This document shows positions 10,758-22,900 of a DNA stretch of 64,000 nt, piece after piece. A program made the translations under genes and the position numbers. Below the pieces are notes generated by a model. It made no database searches and was not told where the DNA came from. It saw only the letters and a program-made list of their open reading frames with translations. The stretch's first letter is position 1. Each line of letters begins with the position of its first letter. The DNA comes from Dysidea avara (taxonomy: Eukaryota > Porifera > Demospongiae > Dictyoceratida > Dysideidae): assembly GCF_963678975.1 (NCBI RefSeq), contig NC_089272.1, positions 61,392,574-61,456,573 on the forward strand. The letters are read 5' to 3'.

Positions 10758-13120
10758 TATACTCTAGGAACACAGTATTAATGTTTTGTTCAATCCAAAA
10801 GCAAATGTTAAATTTTTTAACATTCTCACTGAGAATACCAAGATTCCTTTAAGCTTCAACTAGTGACCAGATGAAACATATTCACAGTGTTCCATACCCT
10901 TACACTTTTGTCAAAGTTATAATTATGATATACATAATTAGACACTCCGTTAATGCTACTATTAATGTTGGTCACTCATTGTTATTTTCCTGCATGGTTG
11001 AATATCAGTCTCCATTGCCCTGAGTACTCTTCTCCTCCCACAAGCTGATGATTGTGGGAGTGGTTTGGTATGTGTACAGGATCTCGACTGACTTTTTGGG
11101 ATAAATCTCCAAATCCAATGTGAAAAATGGACTTAAATTCATGTCACTTTAAGGGGGTTAGCATTAGCTACGTATCACGGCCTGGTGGCTGTGGTAGTCT
11201 GGTCGTAGACAAGCAATTTCAATGATTTGGTCTGTGGACTGGATGTCTGACAGCACCATCTGCATCAGTAGAGATTAACACACAGCAGGGAACACACTTA
11301 CAGCATAACGGTAGCTAGTGTAGTGAGCTGTGCAGTGAGCTGTGCAGTGAGACCTGTCATTATGTATGTGCACAGTGCAGTAGTGATGCACACATACAGG
11401 TAGTGCATGCCCATTTCTTTATGCAAAAATCAATGCACACTTATGATCAATTAGCATAGCTGGCTATCATACTGTGAAAGTCTTTGAAAACTGGTATATA
11501 TATAGAAATACTGGCATAGGCTTGCTTTTACCACAGCCTTTGGTTAATAACTCGTGATCATGGTTTAGCAGTGACCAGAAGTCATATCCTAAAAAAGCAC
11601 CGGATTACTTGCACTGAACCACATTGCTGGTTTTTGGGATGCATACTATTTTATATTAGGCCCAAGAAATGATACAATAGTTAAAACAACAAGCTAAGTA
11701 TATAGCAATATACCATGTTACTACTGTATATACAATATATTGCTAACTATATAGCAATATACCATGTTACTACTGTATATAGCGATATACACAATATATT
11801 GCTAACTATATAGCAATATACTGTGTATTCAAATTTCAATACCGTTGAACGCTAGTGCCAATATGGTTGAGCAAATACCCACTGATGTGTTAAATGCAAA
11901 GACACTCGGTGTAATGTTTTAAAGAACTTCAGCTATAATGGTAAACAACTCCAATAACAAGCACCTATACAGGTGTATGTACATATATGTATATTAGAAT
12001 TATTTACCAGGAAAAATTGCTCAATGTTCTGGCACAGACACTTCAAAAATCGTGTGCAGCACACTCATCAATCAAGAGTCTTGAATGCTGAATTTGCTCT
12101 AAATTTTGCTTTCAGGAATTTTTAAAAATTTCACATGCTTGGCATCTTCATGTATCCAATATACTTCTAAGTTCATAATATTCTGTGCCTTCATCTTGAT
12201 TGCTGTTTATGGAATTACTCAAATGTCTCTACAGTAACTACAGTATTTGTTGCACTGTTTATGTACAGTGAAGCTGTTTTCATAGTGGGATTTACAAATA
12301 ACCATAAGATCAATTATTAGTTTTAATATTCTTCTGCTGTATCAAGTATTTGCCTTGTGAATATTAATACTATTCTCAAGTGTACAACTTTCCTCACAGA
12401 GCATTTACCATGGCATAATCTTGAGAATAGTAGGTGTTTGAGAAGTATTAACATGCAACAAAGCTAGCAAGCAGAAATATGCTGCACACAACAAGAAGTT
12501 TGCCGTTCTATTAGTGTTAGTATAATAGAGCAGTTAGTATAATGGTGTAGATTAGGAACCTAGCACAAGGTTCTTCATGGTTTTAGGAACCAAGGCAAAG
12601 CTGAGGTTACTAAAATTCTGAAAAACCAGTTCCTAACTGACTTAGAACATGACTCAGCGTTTAGTTCTAACCGCATTATAATTTTGATACCACAATCAAA
12701 ACTAGATTTCATAACTTGGTTTTAAGTCATTTTGCTAAATAAATATACTTGAAGTCTGAATAAATTACTCAGCAGGTTTCTAACCAACTCTAGGAGGCTT
12801 CATAGAGACCTCACTAAAATTAATATCAAAGATCAAAGCATACCATGCATGCCATGTTATTATGTAGCAGTCAGAGGATAATGACCGCTCAATTGCAAAT
12901 AATTTTTTCACAATAAAAGGATCTGAGGGGTATGTGCCCTCCCCCCACCTCCCCATACACATGGTTCATTGTAAGCCATTCTATGACAATTGGCTCATAA
13001 TCGGTATACCTACAGTGTACGCAGACCAATATATATATTTAAACATTTCTGCTCTACATCAAAAAATGTAAAAATGTCAGTCCTGAACATAAAAAGTACC
13101 TTTAACTTCTGGGTGGGTGC
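10758..13120. other. Non-genic, AT-rich
   Basis: No gene found. Contains a short tandem duplication at 11690-11826. Many CATGCA-type alternating stretches but no clear elements. Confidence 0.45.
11690..11826. repeat. AT-rich tandem duplication
   Basis: Units of about 55-65 bp with TATAGCAATATACCATGTTA recur two to three times in a row. Confidence 0.75.
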
Positions 13121-16100
13121 CAAGGGCGGATTTAGGGGGGGTGCTGAAGCACCCCCGTCCAAAATTTTACCATGTGCAAGCTAGGAAGCTTCTAGAAGTT
13201 GCAGTATAGATGCAATTGCATCTTACACATACGCATGGGCAATGAAAAGATGGAAAGAGAAGGGAGAACGGCTAGTCTTTTCTTAGAATTACTAAGAGGG
13301 GTTCAAATTATACTTTTGGTGTGAGGCTTAACCTAAAAGCTGCTAAAATCAAAGTACTCTAATAGAACAGTCAACTACTCTAATAGAACATCCATCATAA
13401 TGCTGTTTTTTTTTTTTCCCAAAAGTTGCCAGTGTGTTTTCTTGACCTGTGGACTGCTATCTTACCATTGCTCCAGACATCCTGCCATATACTAATCACT
13501 TTCTGAGAACAACTTCTGTCAAATGGTTTAATATTATAGTGGGTATTTTCAGTTGTTGCTACAAACTTGATACTTGGGTTGACATGCTTAAGTAAAACAG
13601 TTAATTTCGTAGCATGTATACAGTTAACAAGGCTGTATCATCTGAGAACTGTTTGTTTTTGTTTAATCAGTGCCAAAGTTTCATGCTGCATGCATTTATC
13701 TGAATCTAGCTTGAAGCTAGTAAAATTTAATGTCATACAGGGTTTGCACTCCCAAACCCCTTGAAGCTCAACTTTATAAGCTCAAATGATACTGCGGCAT
13801 TTACGCTGTCACGTTATAAGGAGGTTAGTTGTGGCCAAAAACTAGTTGTATATGTAAGTGACTTTGGACTCATGTTGTAAAAAATTAATATGGTGATGGG
13901 GCCATATGCAAAAAGTCAGATTGAAATAACAACAGAACAGTCTGTGGCTATACACAAAGTTGAAGATATTTTTGTGTGCATTTTAAATCTCTACAATGAC
14001 CTTAAGATCCAATCGACCTGTGTACTGTATTTGACAATCCACTATTATATATTGCCTTATAATCCTATAGCATTTAAAAGTGTAGCTAGCTTGTTCTGTT
14101 TTTCTAAAATTGCTTACAACTGCACTCATCCATCTTGTACCCACAATCTTTCAGTACTGTAACAATAGAGTATTTGGTTTAAAATAGCTTCTGGATTCAA
14201 TCTTGTGATAGCTATGTTCCAAAAATTTCCAGAGGGAGCATCACTCCAGACCCTGGCCCCCTAGCTGGAAAATTCTACAGATGTGTACTCTACACACAGC
14301 ATGGTGAGTGTATACTTGCCCTCTCAAGCCTTCCCTTCATTGTTACTGTTTGGATGTTATAGTTTGAGCCATGAGACTGTAAAGCACACTAGCTATACCT
14401 TAAGCCAAGCAATACACTAAAATTAGCGATCTTGTATATATATTGATGGATTTACAATATGAATTTTATTAAATTTATGAATTGATGTAATCAATTAGCA
14501 AAAAAACCAAAACGCTTAAATTGCTAAAGTTAATGTACTGCTAAATCAAACACAAAATTATATTAATGGACCATGTATAGCTGATATTCATATCCTTCCC
14601 CTTCCTGTTTTTTATGTAAAGAATAGATTTTAGTTACTGGCTGTGCCCTTACATGACAGCTAGTATTACAACTGTCCTGGAATAATGGTGTCATTTTATC
14701 ATTAGTACACTTAGGTGACTCACAATGCTTTACAAGCATTGTGAATCACTTAAACAAAGTGGGTCAAAAATATTACCAAATTTACTGAATAGGCTAAATT
14801 TGCAAAACTTTTCTGTGGGGGCATGCCCCCAGACCCCCCGAAGGGTTAAAGTATTTCACTACCAAGTGATTGCTCTATTAGTGAGTTTTTAAGATCTATG
14901 TACAATGCAGTTTAGTGTTCTATTGCAGTTATTATGATTAAAGTACTTGATAAAGGCAGAGCCTGTATACCAGAAGGCCTTTAATGTTTATATTAACTGC
15001 ACTAAGTAAGTATGTTGCCACTGACTACTCTATTAGGGAGTATTGATCTATTTTCATGGAATTAAGCTACATAGTTTGAAATATCCACCTAATATGCTAG
15101 CATTATGCTGGCATAGCTATTATGCCTCTTATTATGCTGGCATATTTGACACAGGCCTACTAGCTAGATTAAGGCTGGCTACAAATACAATGTTCCAGAG
15201 TGGAACCAAAGTACCAGAATGAAACCAAGGTCTGGATCCAGATTCTCCTAGTATATAACTATTCTCCAAAACTTTTGTAGGACCTATGAACTCATGATCA
15301 ATCATTCCAGAGTATATACAAGGCAATCAGTTTGACAGGATGTGTGATATTATACTAGCTAGCTACTACATAAAATTTAATTATGTGCCCCATGCATAGC
15401 ATGTCATGCAGAAAGAGACTGGTATTGAATAATTTTCAACATGTGATCACTCACAATGTTTATTCAAGACAAAATTATTATCAAATAAGGTAAAACAGCC
15501 CTGTCAAAAGTTTCTTCTGGGGCACATTCAGTTGGTTTGCTTTGCTCTCTGCATGTCAGCTTTCAGAATTGTCATTGCTAGATCAATAATGCATCTCTTT
15601 CACCATACAGTAATTCATGCACTGCTTATTCAATCAAGTGTTATCAAATGCCTTAGAAAGCTCCTTTCCTGTGGAAGCATTCCCAAGACACTCCTGGTTA
15701 GAGCATGCTTTGCATGCTGAGTGTGATTCACACACCTGTTGAGTGACTTCCACTAATTCTCACATGCACTTATAATTATAAACATCTCAGATCTGTCCCT
15801 GTTGCCTCAACCTAAAACCCCCTACCACTGGATATTGTAGCATCACTTGATAAGATATACAGGCCTTTGCCTTTCATAATACATGTATTAAAACTGATCA
15901 AAAATACTGCAGCTGTATGGCTGAGAAGAGTAGGGTAGCAAGTTGATAATTTTGCAATAAAGAATAGCACAGCCATTCATTTGTTTCAAATAAAACTCTT
16001 ACTGATGCAATAGAACCAACCAGCCATGTCCAACTAACCCATTGTTTACGATCACATCTTATCACAATTATAACTATTAGACAGTAGGTGTAATTACAAA

Positions 16101-16240
16101 AGGGATTGGTCCACACACATTAAATTTACCAACTTTGATGATACATATAATATAACTACAGACTGAAAATTTAGTCATACATGCACTAACACATAATTAC
16201 GTAGCTTAAGGTTTTATACGTATGTCTCAGGAACAGTTAC
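13121..16240. other. Intergenic, repeat scraps
   Basis: Holds a GC-rich scrap typical of interspersed repeats (GGCGGATTTAGGGGGGGTGC near 13125), a scrap with GGGGGCATGCCCCCAGACC near 14817, cassette copies near 13357-13392 and 15026, a decayed hAT-like end near 15085-15165, and a 15-bp hairpin near 14708-14750. No gene recognised. Confidence 0.45.
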
Positions 16241-16243
16241 AAA

Positions 16244-16249
16244 TTTAAT
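16244..16249 (-). promoter_or_regulatory. Possible polyadenylation signal of gene 1
   Basis: ATTAAA on the minus strand, about 115 bases past the gene 1 stop codon at 16362. ATTAAA is the commonest variant of AATAAA. Chance occurrence is likely in DNA this AT-rich. Confidence 0.3.
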
Positions 16250-16361
16250 TGGAAAACACAATACATGTGGAAGACCTAGCCTGTTTGTAAATCCTGTCAC
16301 AATAGTGATTGGTACAACAATAGAAACATATAGCTATGTTATACTGTGTATGTATAGTCAG

Positions 16362-16901
16362 TTAAGCCATACTACAGGAGCTATCTGGAACTTCCACCTC
16401 CTCCAGGATGAACCGAGACACAGATTGGTAGCCTGTGATCACTTTGTAACTTTCATTTGACCCTTCACAATGATCCACATACAATTTAACCACGTGATCA
16501 CCAGTAGAAAAGGTGCTCATAGGTAATGGGCCACCACACAACCCTGATATAGTGCCTGGCCTCCACTGTTTTGAGTGAAGTGTGTTACTGAGATTTTGAT
16601 AAATGGCAGCATCAATTGATAGAGGATAAGCACACTCATTTCCATCAATGGTGAGGTACCTGTAAGAATTCAATTAATTGCAATATCAGATAATCTAGTA
16701 GCTACCATCTCATACAGCAAGTGGAGCAGTTCATTAATCCAATGTTACCATTCCAAGACACCTGCAACCAAGTATCACTCTTCTGCTTGTTGATGATACA
16801 ACTCTGTATAGCAGAAGTGCTACCACTAGTTTGTGAGTTCAGGTTATTCTCAACACATTGATTCCAGTTTGGCCAATAATAGGATGGTGGAGGGCTCCTT
16901 G
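16362..16901 (-). CDS. Gene 1 exons 16-17: CTHRC1-like domain 4 and C-terminus
   Basis: Exon 16 (16901-16706) follows a GCATGCAG acceptor: a Pro-rich linker, WNQC, then [16 protein letters not shown] and CCMRW, whose last codon is split by the intron. Exon 17 (16659-16362) has [20 protein letters not shown] and [17 protein letters not shown], and ends with SSCSMA and a TAA. It could instead be a separate single-domain gene whose own 5' exons lie in 16902-19232, but no start or signal peptide is visible there. Confidence 0.8.
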
Positions 16902-19900
16902 CTGCATGCAAGAAGAAAACAAGGTGAACCAAATATGTATTTATACTATGTACTTAAACTTAATCTATGTGTCATTCATTTGCAAACAAAACAAAATTTG
17001 TGCAGTAGTAGTATAATAGTATTTTTATATACAAGTAAGACTATCATATCATACAGTACAGTAGTACTCTATGGTACAGTGACCATGATGGTTTACACTT
17101 TTTCACAAAAGAAAAAAAAAATGTAGACCAGAAAACTGCCTCACAATAATACATTCACAGTGCATTGGCGTATATAACCAAGCCCAAAAGTGCTTTCAGT
17201 GCAATGCAAAATACTTCCAATGAGTTGCAATGAAGTAATTATTTTTTATGATTTTCTTATGACTGATTAGCTAATATAATTGCCTACCTGAAACTTAGTA
17301 CAACTAAAAATATGAGCTTGATTTTAGTGTTAGATATTGTTTCATTTTGTTTCAGTGTACTGCAGTATGTGTAACACAGGCATTATGGACTTAAAAATGT
17401 GACTGAATTTTGGAAAACCACCCATATGGGTGCACATGAAATAATTAGAATTTTCATGTTTAGTGGGTTGCTAATAAGAGCAGGGAACAGTTTTAAAAGT
17501 ATTTAAGGTATTGAGAATGGCTTAAAACCATCAACAAGTAGATTTGCACTATAAAGTTTGTGATTTGATTGTTAAATATTTTAGGCGTCAAATGTGCCCA
17601 TATGGGTGATTTCCAAAATTTGGTCACAAATTTGTCCTCTGTTATGTTCCTATTTTTGCTGAAAGTGTAAGGTGTTAATTTGCATTAGTGTATCCATGAC
17701 AACATACTGATAATCATTCATAGCCGTGCACCCAAGAGTCAAAGTAATTAAGCAGATTAGTTGTATACTTTCATTCTTCAATGTAGGGATATGTAACAGG
17801 CAAAAAATAGTCAAAATCTATGAAATGGCTACATTGCTCATTATAGGTTGTCGTACAATATTAGCTTCATTTTTTTCTGGCACTATTCTTTCTATTAATG
17901 CGGTGTTTTAGAAGCTCATACTGTATGAAGAGCATTGTAACAAACTAGTGTAAGAAAAAAAATAGGCATTAGCTAGTAACTATTATAGAGATCATGGCAA
18001 TAAATAGCTAGTGTTTATAACGAGGGGAATTATCACCTGAAGTGCCATACTATGGTTTGTTATAGCTACCAGACACAGTTCTGGGGGGGCTTCACTGGTT
18101 TCCAGAAACCAGTCAGCTTTTTAAACGAAAAGATCAATATATTCTAATAGAACAGTCGATGAAATCTGAAGCCAAAATTCTTGGTCTAAGGCTAAATTAC
18201 CAACTGAATTGATGATTTATTGTACAATTATATCTTATAAATAGCTTTGATTTATCACAAAATTATGCAAAATCACTTCCCCCACACCTTCAAGTGTATA
18301 AGTGCCTCTAAAAAATTATCGTGTTAGCAATGACAAGGTATCTGCTTTTCTGTTGTGGAAATGAAAACCAGTCAGCATATCTTCTAGAACCAGCACTGAG
18401 CTACTATTTATATACACCTAAGTAGGAATTAAATTTGCACTATTAGGTGATGATCTGTCTTGTTTAGGCACTATTATTAGGGCTGCACCAAATCCACTTT
18501 TTACCGATACTTCAAATACCAAGTACTCAGCTGGGAAGTATCTGCAAGTACAAGTACCGATACCAAGTACCCTTAAAGTAGCTACTTCATAGTGCATACA
18601 TTTATTATAGTGCATTTCATGGTATTCTTGTATACGTTTTCAGTATGGTTCATGTTTATAATGAAGTAGCCAATCAAGATTCACAAAGAAAGAAGTCACT
18701 GAAATGCATACCAGTGGATATTCCAGTATTCTTCTGGAGAAGTGTAGATAATATCATAATGGTACTTACAAAAACACAAAATTAATATTCTAATACTGAA
18801 ACAGTCACTTCTACCTATTGCTCTATTAGAGTTATTGACTGTTCTATTAGAGTATATCGATATTTTTCTCAGTAAAGCGCCGGTTTTCACACGTAGGTTT
18901 CAACATAGATCAGTAATTTTGTTGGTAGTTAGCTATTAGTGTTATACTTGATGCTTTTAGGCATCCACTGTGCTAGTAAAATAAGCAAGTACAAACGAAC
19001 ATTATTTTATTCTCGCACGTGATAAGAATCAGTATCTGCAACAATATAATGGCCGATTCCGATACTCCATGAAAACAGCAATATCGGCCCGATACCGATA
19101 CCGATACTAGAATCGGTGCAGCCCTAGCTATTATATAGTGACACCTCTATTATAGCATGTGAAATTACTAATTTTACGTCACATTTGCTAAAAAAAGCAT
19201 TGCTACAGACAATTACGTAACTGGTGGATATACTAACGTTGTGGCCACTCTTCAATAAACATTACTGTTACACCCTCCAATCCTGTGAAAGCATTGAGAT
19301 TTTTGTTCCCACAATTCTCGACGTTCAACACCACAGAATAGTTCCTTCCTTTTACAAAAGATCCTGATTGTGTGCCTCTACACAGTCCAGTTAGAGTAGA
19401 GGAATGATGGATGCTGACTGGAAAGGTATTAAGTAAGTGTACAATTCCATCAATTGGGGCAGGATCACTGCATTCTTCTCCATTAAATGTGATGAACCAT
19501 CGACCACAACAGTCACTATGTTGAAGACATTATTTACACAAATAGTGTGAATGTATACTTTAGTGTACTTAGGCTAAACATTTCAAAGATATAGCTACCT
19601 CACAGGAGAATCATACACAGGTACTGTATTTGGAACTGTATCCACAAAATAAGTTTGCAATGAATTGATATAGCAATATTCACAGTGACTAAAATAATAT
19701 GTGACCTAATTTTAGAAAATCATTGATATACGTACATTTATCAAAATTCGCTTTATTGGTTCTTTGTTGTCTACAGGGACAGAGGAATGGATTGGTTAAG
19801 TTTCAGCTTCATAAGTTAAGTAGTGTGAGAAATACAGCAGTAGACAGCCTGATAAGCGAATAAATCAATATGTACAGAAGACATTGAGAAAATAATCTAC

Positions 19901-22900
19901 AGGTGCTTACATAAACCATCATAACTTAATGATGCAATGGCATACGGAGTTGAATCTTTGCTCATTGTATTTGCCATGAATTTATGAATCTCCACCAAGG
20001 TATAGTTTTTGCCAAAAGTATTCTTCTGTGATCCGGAAGGAAGGCGAATTCATTGAAGAAATATCATCATAAATTCTTTCATTACTGCAACGTAAACAAA
20101 CATCTGTAACTCAGAAACCTACCTGTGTATGAAGACGAAACAAGGATTTTTGAACTCCCTATGAATAGGGGAACACGAGGATTCCCAGGATGTATCCACT
20201 GGAGTGTCAATTCACCAACCAGCAAGGTGATAAAACTTGCATAATTTTTTTCTGGAGCTTATGTTTGTCACCATTGTCGTTAAATGTGTTTTATTACAAA
20301 AGTACTATTGTGCATAGATTGACAGTTTTGTAAAATTAGGTCACATTATGTAACAATTAAACAATTGATCACCAAAAGAGAAATATTTATTAAAGATTTG
20401 TCATTGCATTAACAAAAACTTTGAAATTTTCTACTACAGTAGGGAGCATAGCACATCAATAAGAAGTACTGAAACAAGCTGGAGTAGTGCGCAATGCACA
20501 GTAAAACAATTAGAAGTGTTATATCCCTATTGTGCTCAAGATACCAAGTGGAAATACACAGTAGAGATATAACACTTCTTATTGTTTTAGTGTAAATCAT
20601 GCATTACTCCAACTTGTTTCAGTACTACTTTTATCAATGTGCTATTGTCCTACTATAGTTGAAAATTTCAAAATTAATTTTGTTGTGTATTTGTTTGTTA
20701 ACAAATAAAATTATTATGACTGGTAAACCCATGCATACCCCATCAAAAGAAAGACTGAATGGTGCCGTGCACCCCAGCTATCAATTACCATCTGAAAAGT
20801 GAAGTATCCATTATGCTTTGTTGTCAGCTATGTTCAACCCGTTACACAGCAGTTCGATTCAAAAAGCACCTCTGCAATCAAAGTAGCCACCATGAAAAAT
20901 ACAGATGAATTACGGAAGCCATCACATGCTACCACCTAACCAACACCTTTCACTGTCAGGAAAGATGAATGGGACACAAAGGAGGACACTGGTAAGTTCA
21001 TGATAAATGCATTGTATGTACTGCAGTACACCAAAAAGTACGTGTCCGGCTAAGCAACATCAAACAGTGAAAAATCAAACCTGTAGGTGTAGCCTTACTG
21101 TTATTGAATTACGTTTGTCTAAAAGCATCAGTCAGTCAGTTATACTTAGTCACTAGAAAATTTCAGTTTTAAAAAAAATTCATAGCAACTTGTTGAAAGC
21201 TTTTGGGTCAATCTCTGAAGGCTTGTTTTGGTTTCCTAACCAATACTGCTTCATCATTGTCAGGGAAAAATGAGTGGTTTTTGGGTGATTTTTTTCATGG
21301 ACCATACCCAAACCTTTGTGGTCCTAACTAATACTACACATAATTATTATGTATTTATAAATGTTAGTTACACCTCTCCACCCCATGTAGATCCAAAGAT
21401 TTGACATCAACACTTTGACTTAACTCTGGGGCAGTTTGTTGACCCAACATTAAGTAGTTTTATAAACATAGGCTTATCTAGGAGACACTGCTAGGGGGTT
21501 TGGGGGGGGGGGGGGGGGGGGGGCAAGAAGTTATAGAATAAAACAATGTTCATTCTATTAAGAAAATAATGAAACTCTAGTACACAAGTTATATGGTATA
21601 GCTAGCTGGATGAATCAAGGATATACACGTTTTAAGACTCTAGTTGGATATCTTCTGAGAAAATTTTCAAAATTAGACCTCCTAGGTTTGAATTTAGGAG
21701 CATTTGGCTAGGTATTTATGCATGCTTTGCAAGGCCTGTTTGATGAGTGTACTAAACAAAATAAGGTAGTAGCTATTGTTACAAAAACTGTCAATTAATG
21801 ACCATTGGAATTGTGACTGTTCTATTAGAATTGTGACTGTTCTATTAGAGTTGTGACTGTTCTATTAGAGTAGTGACTGGTCTATTAGAGTATCTATCTT
21901 CAGCACAAAAATCCAAACTTATTTGTCTCATTTTCTTCATAGTGTACAGTTTATAACTGTTAAGTACATTTGCAACTGTTGTCTTCTATTTACCTGTTGG
22001 CTTTCTGTACTTCTGCATGTGAATGCATGATTCCTGTTTCTGGTGCCAATATAGTCCTGTAAGCCCAAGGGGGCAAGAGAAGGGCCAGAGGGCTTTTCCC
22101 CCTCAGATCTGCTTATTGTTATACTTTGACAGAGTACAGACTTGACAGTTTCTTTGCCCAAGAATTTGAGAACTTGTCACTAGAATTGGTCAAATCCCTT
22201 GTATTGTCCCATATGTCTCAATTTGGGAATGACATTGTGCAAGAACTACTATTATCAAACAACTCACCTGCATGATTCTACTCCGAGGTTTCCATCCCAG
22301 GACACCATGATATCTGTATTGTCCTCTATCTTAACAAATGAACACTTAGTCTCATCAATACTCCCACTGTCCTTAGGATTGTCAACATTAGGTACAGTAC
22401 AGTGATGCCATATTGGGTGGTACACTTCAGGGTCAGGTACAACTAATGCACTTGGTTCTGTTGGCAAAAATCCTCCTCCAGATGAGTAACTTATTTGAGT
22501 TGTGGTTGGCATTGGTAGTTCTTCAACAAGAAAACGTGAAGTTGAGAAGAAACCAGTAGCCAGGTCACCAATAGGGTAACCCAGACACTGACCGACCTCC
22601 AGCCTTATTGAATACACACCTGCTCCTGTATGACAATATTTGTAAGTCACAGTGAATAAACTATGGTACAAACTCAACTTAAATGCATGTTGCATTTTGT
22701 AAGTGCCAATTATAATGCATCCACACACAATAGTTAGAAGTATGCATGTACTTGCATTTGCCAATTAATCTAACCAGTCAATCTAGGTATTGGAATTAAG
22801 CTACCATGAGGCATCGTAAACATTTGCAGACCTTGGACTATACTATAGCTCTAGACCATCCCATATTTGGCATATGGCAGTCTTTTATTCTAATTGACAA

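Larger units (their letters stand above)
16902..19237 (-). other. Gene 1 intron 15 with repeats
   Basis: 2.3 kb. Holds a TGTGACC-type MITE (17398-17628), a hAT-like element (18478-19126) and cassette copies at 18131-18158 and 18820-18872. No exon recognised. Confidence 0.6.
19516..22267 (-). other. Gene 1 intron 14 with repeats
   Basis: 2.75 kb. Holds 19700-20345 (TIR element), 20410-20690 (foldback), 20690-21130 (family D), a G run and a four-copy cassette array. Confidence 0.6.

Noticed and set aside
19599-19688. A possible exon before domain 3's second half (acceptor TTATTTTAG, donor GTGAG|GTAGCT, phase 2 out)
   Set aside because: It also joins 19515 in phase, but its peptide does not fit the domain pattern. 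Exon 22625-22268 ends in the same phase and gives a full match (GNLGVESC followed by DCCGRW).
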